NCBI GenBank assembly: GCA_039545275.1
Contig: BCHS01000007.1
Span: 62,001 to 126,000, forward strand
Origin: Pseudomicrostroma phylloplanum
Taxonomy: Eukaryota > Basidiomycota > Exobasidiomycetes > Microstromatales
DNA length: 64,000 nucleotides
Direction: 5' to 3'
In this document: positions 62,001 to 64,000 of the stretch, piece by piece
How positions within the stretch are numbered: the stretch's first letter is position 1
Layout of the letters: each line of letters begins with the position of its first letter
The notes under the pieces: model-generated
Told to the model about the DNA's origin: nothing
Seen by the model: only the letters and a program-made list of their open reading frames with translations
Databases searched by the model: none
Made by a program: the position numbers and the translations under genes

Positions 62001-62379
62001 CAGCAGCTCAGACACGATTTTATCCCCACACATGGCCTTTGCGAACCAGCAAACAACACCTTCCCATGCGAGCGACTGGATTCCCTCCCTCTCCCACTCC
62101 CTCATCGGATCCCTCTTCGACTCCTCGGCGCACTCCCTCCCTATGGATCTCAGCAACGTGCAGGAAACCAGGTCCGATGGCGAGCACATGCATGCAGCGC
62201 ACAACAATCAGCATGGTGGTGGCGGTCACGGCGGCGGCGGCGGTAGCGGTGGTGGAGGTGGGGTTCCAGCGGGAGATAGTGCGCAATTTGATTGGCTTTT
62301 GACGGAGCTCCTGCAGGGAGGTGCTGAGCCCGAGGCTAGCTTCTGGGAGACGATGGTGGGCGGACAGTCCTCTGGCTGA
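59041..62379 (+). CDS. Zn2Cys6 transcription factor, candidate quinate-cluster regulator
   Basis: A single exon of 1,112 residues. The zinc cluster at residues 81-110 is CRECIRLKHKCSRAPWPCEKC..., with spacing C-x2-C-x6-C-x6-C-x2-C-x8-C. It is followed by a basic stretch (YKRGREKRQS). The fungal transcription-factor middle homology domain runs from about residue 400 (AIPGVMPPFRIEHLVQQL) through SVEHVQ-like HTVEHVQSIHLIGQYL, GTAVRSAIAMGLHRE and RRRLFWELYASDSFRSLAYG, to about residue 860. The C-terminus has a Gly-rich hinge and FDWLLTELLQGG, resembling a hydrophobic/acidic activation motif. It is divergent from the dehydratase, which suggests pathway control. Whether it is orthologous to QutA/Qa-1F cannot be settled by reading. 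Confidence 0.93.
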   Translation: MAAPERPGQAAGPSPPGPPSPARTSPSSSSVFSQATTELHRRPSATQAPSGRDERSASSAITLTIQPSASSGQKVTKAKSCRECIRLKHKCSRAPWPCEKCKERNIAHLCPDSQLSTRSYKRGREKRQSSTIPKTLPREYSPGLPQPTMHYTGTGLPDERRAAAAEQSSRAMATSPHTAKRARIAYAPSSDLSRSMAGPSSQSSPSGSSSANIWRNDMSPPGSGGDHRSSGPLSAAERGLPSTSRVLHAPFNGDYGSDMADSGVQHAVSSSSSSVAAADEVLAEKGTLMFERSGKATYYGPGSHSFLLAQPASGDDELYSRAASPQSQYSSDDDAYEEDSQVGQEGFAFNGDASRPSLRKRDSSGRRTVAFMDTSPTTTATNGPYSVEAVRQTILDNPVAFMAIPGVMPPFRIEHLVQQLCAHLPPLVQARRAFRAYQQNCSWMYDPIMSLDRLWEDFYDPKTLQTPRRSNARGIFHPHRVSLIFCVLSLGVLFDVKRGGATAPQGEKRDRRAERYYHWAWVALQLSNSSDSHTVEHVQSIHLIGQYLCNRKNGRNADSFFPLMGTAVRSAIAMGLHREGGAWNILPEELEERRRLFWELYASDSFRSLAYGRPCSVQDAHCDAIFPTQRPQRKLSDVFHTVKYQVVRLMNRILDACQRSTTPYTTVLEFDRALRALWARLPAELNPLPMGRATEATDNLDRISILDDEDQEIGMTPDSDKLHLFLQGHTIVANINQALLHLHRPWFVRALQHDQQPPRADRSKARDAFDSRFARSIVAVSESSRSLIQTAQAILDCTPTLGMAWNFWWQHAFNGAVCMYLQVVHNPSSMTTFGAWDDARRALMILQQARPDKEDVIWAGKIDLLKRLHARAEGRLKGSHDARKGHSKQESEHNRTAAPHEIPHDEQEEHLRLVGVTSSIDRRDAVRRASADDPSRIGEGSERTSPLESNAAISPHGSRLGAALDADTNVNLVDRGHAGQHHPAPQTSSSDTILSPHMAFANQQTTPSHASDWIPSLSHSLIGSLFDSSAHSLPMDLSNVQETRSDGEHMHAAHNNQHGGGGHGGGGGSGGGGGVPAGDSAQFDWLLTELLQGGAEPEASFWETMVGGQSSG

Positions 62380-62633
62380 GGCTGAGGATGAGGCTGAGGT
62401 TGTACAACACGGGAGGCGGGGGCCTGGGCGGGAAAAGCAGACTCAGACTTAGCTGCGGCCCCACAGACGGGCAGTCGGTGGTCGTATGGTGGTGGATCGT
62501 AATTGTACAAGTAGTAGCAACACACTCTTCGGATCTCGTCTTTTGCAGCGATCATCGATGCTTGACCCTCACACATGTCTCTGCCCTATGCTAACTTTGA
62601 TCGACGTGCGGCCGAAAATGCAGGGGATTCAGT

Positions 62634-64000
62634 TCAGAAATCGTGTCGACAGTCCACATCCCTGCGACCTGCCCGCTGCTCAGTCCAGCGGAAGCACGTC
62701 GGAAGGGAAGTGAGGGTCGACCACGCCTCGTCTGTCATCTTACTCTCCGTCGACGGCTCGAGGGATGGCCAGGCCGAAGCCGAGGATGAGGGCGAGCTAG
62801 CCCCAGCGATGCTTTCGTCAGGCTGAGCCGCTTTCATGAGGCGGGCGATTCCCCTCGAGCAGGTGGCAGCGCGCGCCATGCCGTGTCCGTGATGTCCAAG
62901 TGCGAGGAAGAGACCCGTGGACTCCCCCGACGACGAACCACCTTTGGAGGCTCCGTCGGCTGCGCCTCGACCATTCGTCTGAGGAGAGGGAAGAAGCGCT
63001 GCAGGCACCTCCCCTATGATCGGCACAGAATCGCGCGTGTAGCCCTGTATTCCCGTCCATACTTGCTTCAGACCCTTCTGCTCTCCATCTCCATCCCCAT
63101 CCTCATCCCACCCTTCAAACGTCCTGCTGGGCCATTTCTCAAGATGCCGCGTTACGCTCTCCAGCACCACCGAGTCGTCGAAAACGCCCATCTGCTCCGA
63201 GGCGGGAGCGGCGGGATGTCCGCCGCCGAGGATGAAGTACCCGCTGCGGGAGAAGGGGCGTTGAGTGAGGTACTCGTAGTCGGCTGGAGCGGGGGTGAAG
63301 CCGGAGATGGAGGCGGTGTATGCCAGCCTGCCGTTCCCAGCGCCAGCGCCAGCACCATTGCTGTCAGAAAGGCCATTTGGGTTGCATAGTAATTGGTGAG
63401 CTGGAGTTGACTTTGGGCCTCCGTACTGAGGCGGAGGAAGGACAGCGCTGCATTGCGCTCGATGAGGCGTGAGGAAGTCGCCCAGCGTTGGGAGGAGCAC
63501 GCTAGAATACCCATTCGTGGCTAGGAGGACCTGTTTCGCCTTCAATGTCCCTCGAGAGGTCTTGACCTTCCACTTGTACCCTGCTTCTTCCCCCTCAGCC
63601 GCTGGTTCGAGCGAAATGACGGGCGTGTGAGTGTACAGCTCCAGACCTAGCTCGATGCACCTCAGGAGTACGGCGTGCACGAAGCGCAAAGGGTGTAGAC
63701 TTCCCGCGTCCCACCGCGTACACCCCACTGCCCGCGGTATGCGGGTCCTCCTCGCCACCTCCTCCTCGTCTTCGACCCACTCGACCTCGCCCTCTCCTGT
63801 ACCCTCGCGCAGGAGACCCGTAGCCGCGTATGCATCCCATACGCTGCGCGCTTTGGCTTTACGAGCGGAGGAGAGGTACACGCCGCAGGTTTTGCCCTCC
63901 CACCACTGGGACTCTTCTTCCCACGTCCTCCTCTTGCCCTCCTTTGTCTTCCCTGTCTCCTCACGGGACATCAGCTCGCGCATTAGCTCGAACGTCTCGC
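62634..64000 (-). CDS. FAD-dependent oxidoreductase (DAO family), 5' truncated by the window edge
   Basis: The frame is open to the edge of the window and covers the C-terminal 454 residues. DAO features are SLHPLRFVHAVLLRCIELGLELYTHTPV, VLLATNGYSSVLLPTLGDFLTPHRAQ (the ATNGY...P.RgQ motif), GYFILGGG, GYTRDSVPIIGEVP and LALGHHGHGMARAATCSRGIARLM (C-terminal FAD contact). The N-terminal GxGxxG dinucleotide loop lies outside the window. It oxidises an amine, amino acid or similar substrate; none can be named. It is convergent with the Zn2Cys6 gene, 254 bp apart, so it may mark the cluster border or be an accessory member. Confidence 0.87.
   Translation of the reverse strand, partial: ETFELMRELMSREETGKTKEGKRRTWEEESQWWEGKTCGVYLSSARKAKARSVWDAYAATGLLREGTGEGEVEWVEDEEEVARRTRIPRAVGCTRWDAGSLHPLRFVHAVLLRCIELGLELYTHTPVISLEPAAEGEEAGYKWKVKTSRGTLKAKQVLLATNGYSSVLLPTLGDFLTPHRAQCSAVLPPPQYGGPKSTPAHQLLCNPNGLSDSNGAGAGAGNGRLAYTASISGFTPAPADYEYLTQRPFSRSGYFILGGGHPAAPASEQMGVFDDSVVLESVTRHLEKWPSRTFEGWDEDGDGDGEQKGLKQVWTGIQGYTRDSVPIIGEVPAALLPSPQTNGRGAADGASKGGSSSGESTGLFLALGHHGHGMARAATCSRGIARLMKAAQPDESIAGASSPSSSASAWPSLEPSTESKMTDEAWSTLTSLPTCFRWTEQRAGRRDVDCRHDF

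Overview
The window is a GC-rich, gene-dense stretch of a fungal nuclear genome. Introns are short (mostly 60-260 nt) with GTGAGT-type donors, and the products include RACK1, TAF6, mL54, CCT6, Qcr2 and Zn2Cys6 factors. Gene architecture and protein character point to a basidiomycete, perhaps Ustilaginomycotina, but the genus cannot be fixed from the sequence alone. About 32 protein genes can be supported. I rebuilt their splice structures by hand, checking phase and conserved protein sequence across each junction.

Left part (1-49,446), mostly housekeeping. In order: the 3' part of RACK1, carrying a U24-type C/D snoRNA in its intron; a glycine-rich protein; a UPF0585/DUF938 methyltransferase; TAF6; a Yae1-domain protein; an SDR; a hotdog thioesterase-like membrane protein; an RDH10-like SDR; a carboxypeptidase Y-like protease; a multi-TM RING-H2 protein; a doubtful small spliced gene; mitochondrial ribosomal mL54; a PRCC-domain protein; a SAC3/GANP-domain (Thp3/LENG8-like) protein; a Cus2/Tat-SF1 splicing factor; CCT6; a dynactin p24-like protein; an S1/P1 nuclease; NADH-cytochrome b5 reductase; Ski8; Qcr2; an INO80B/Ies2-like subunit; an Apq12-like membrane protein; glutathione peroxidase; dihydrofolate synthase; and a 1,687-residue PDK1/Pkh-type kinase.

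Right part (49,782-62,379), the most notable region: a compact quinate-utilisation cluster. It holds an inositol-monophosphatase-like gene (qutG type), a quinate permease (qutD type), a quinate/shikimate dehydrogenase (qutB type), a type II 3-dehydroquinase (qutE type) and a 3-dehydroshikimate dehydratase (qutC type). A Zn2Cys6 regulator is divergent from the last. Together the enzymes would import quinate and convert it via 3-dehydroquinate and 3-dehydroshikimate to protocatechuate. The arom-derived repressor (qutR/qa-1S type) of the ascomycete clusters is not in the window, so the adjacent Zn2Cys6 protein is the obvious candidate regulator. The 911-bp divergent permease/dehydrogenase promoter carries an inverted repeat with CGG/CCG ends and a near-identical direct repeat.

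The window ends inside a 5'-truncated FAD-dependent (DAO family) oxidoreductase. No transposon, CRISPR array, rRNA or convincing tRNA was seen.
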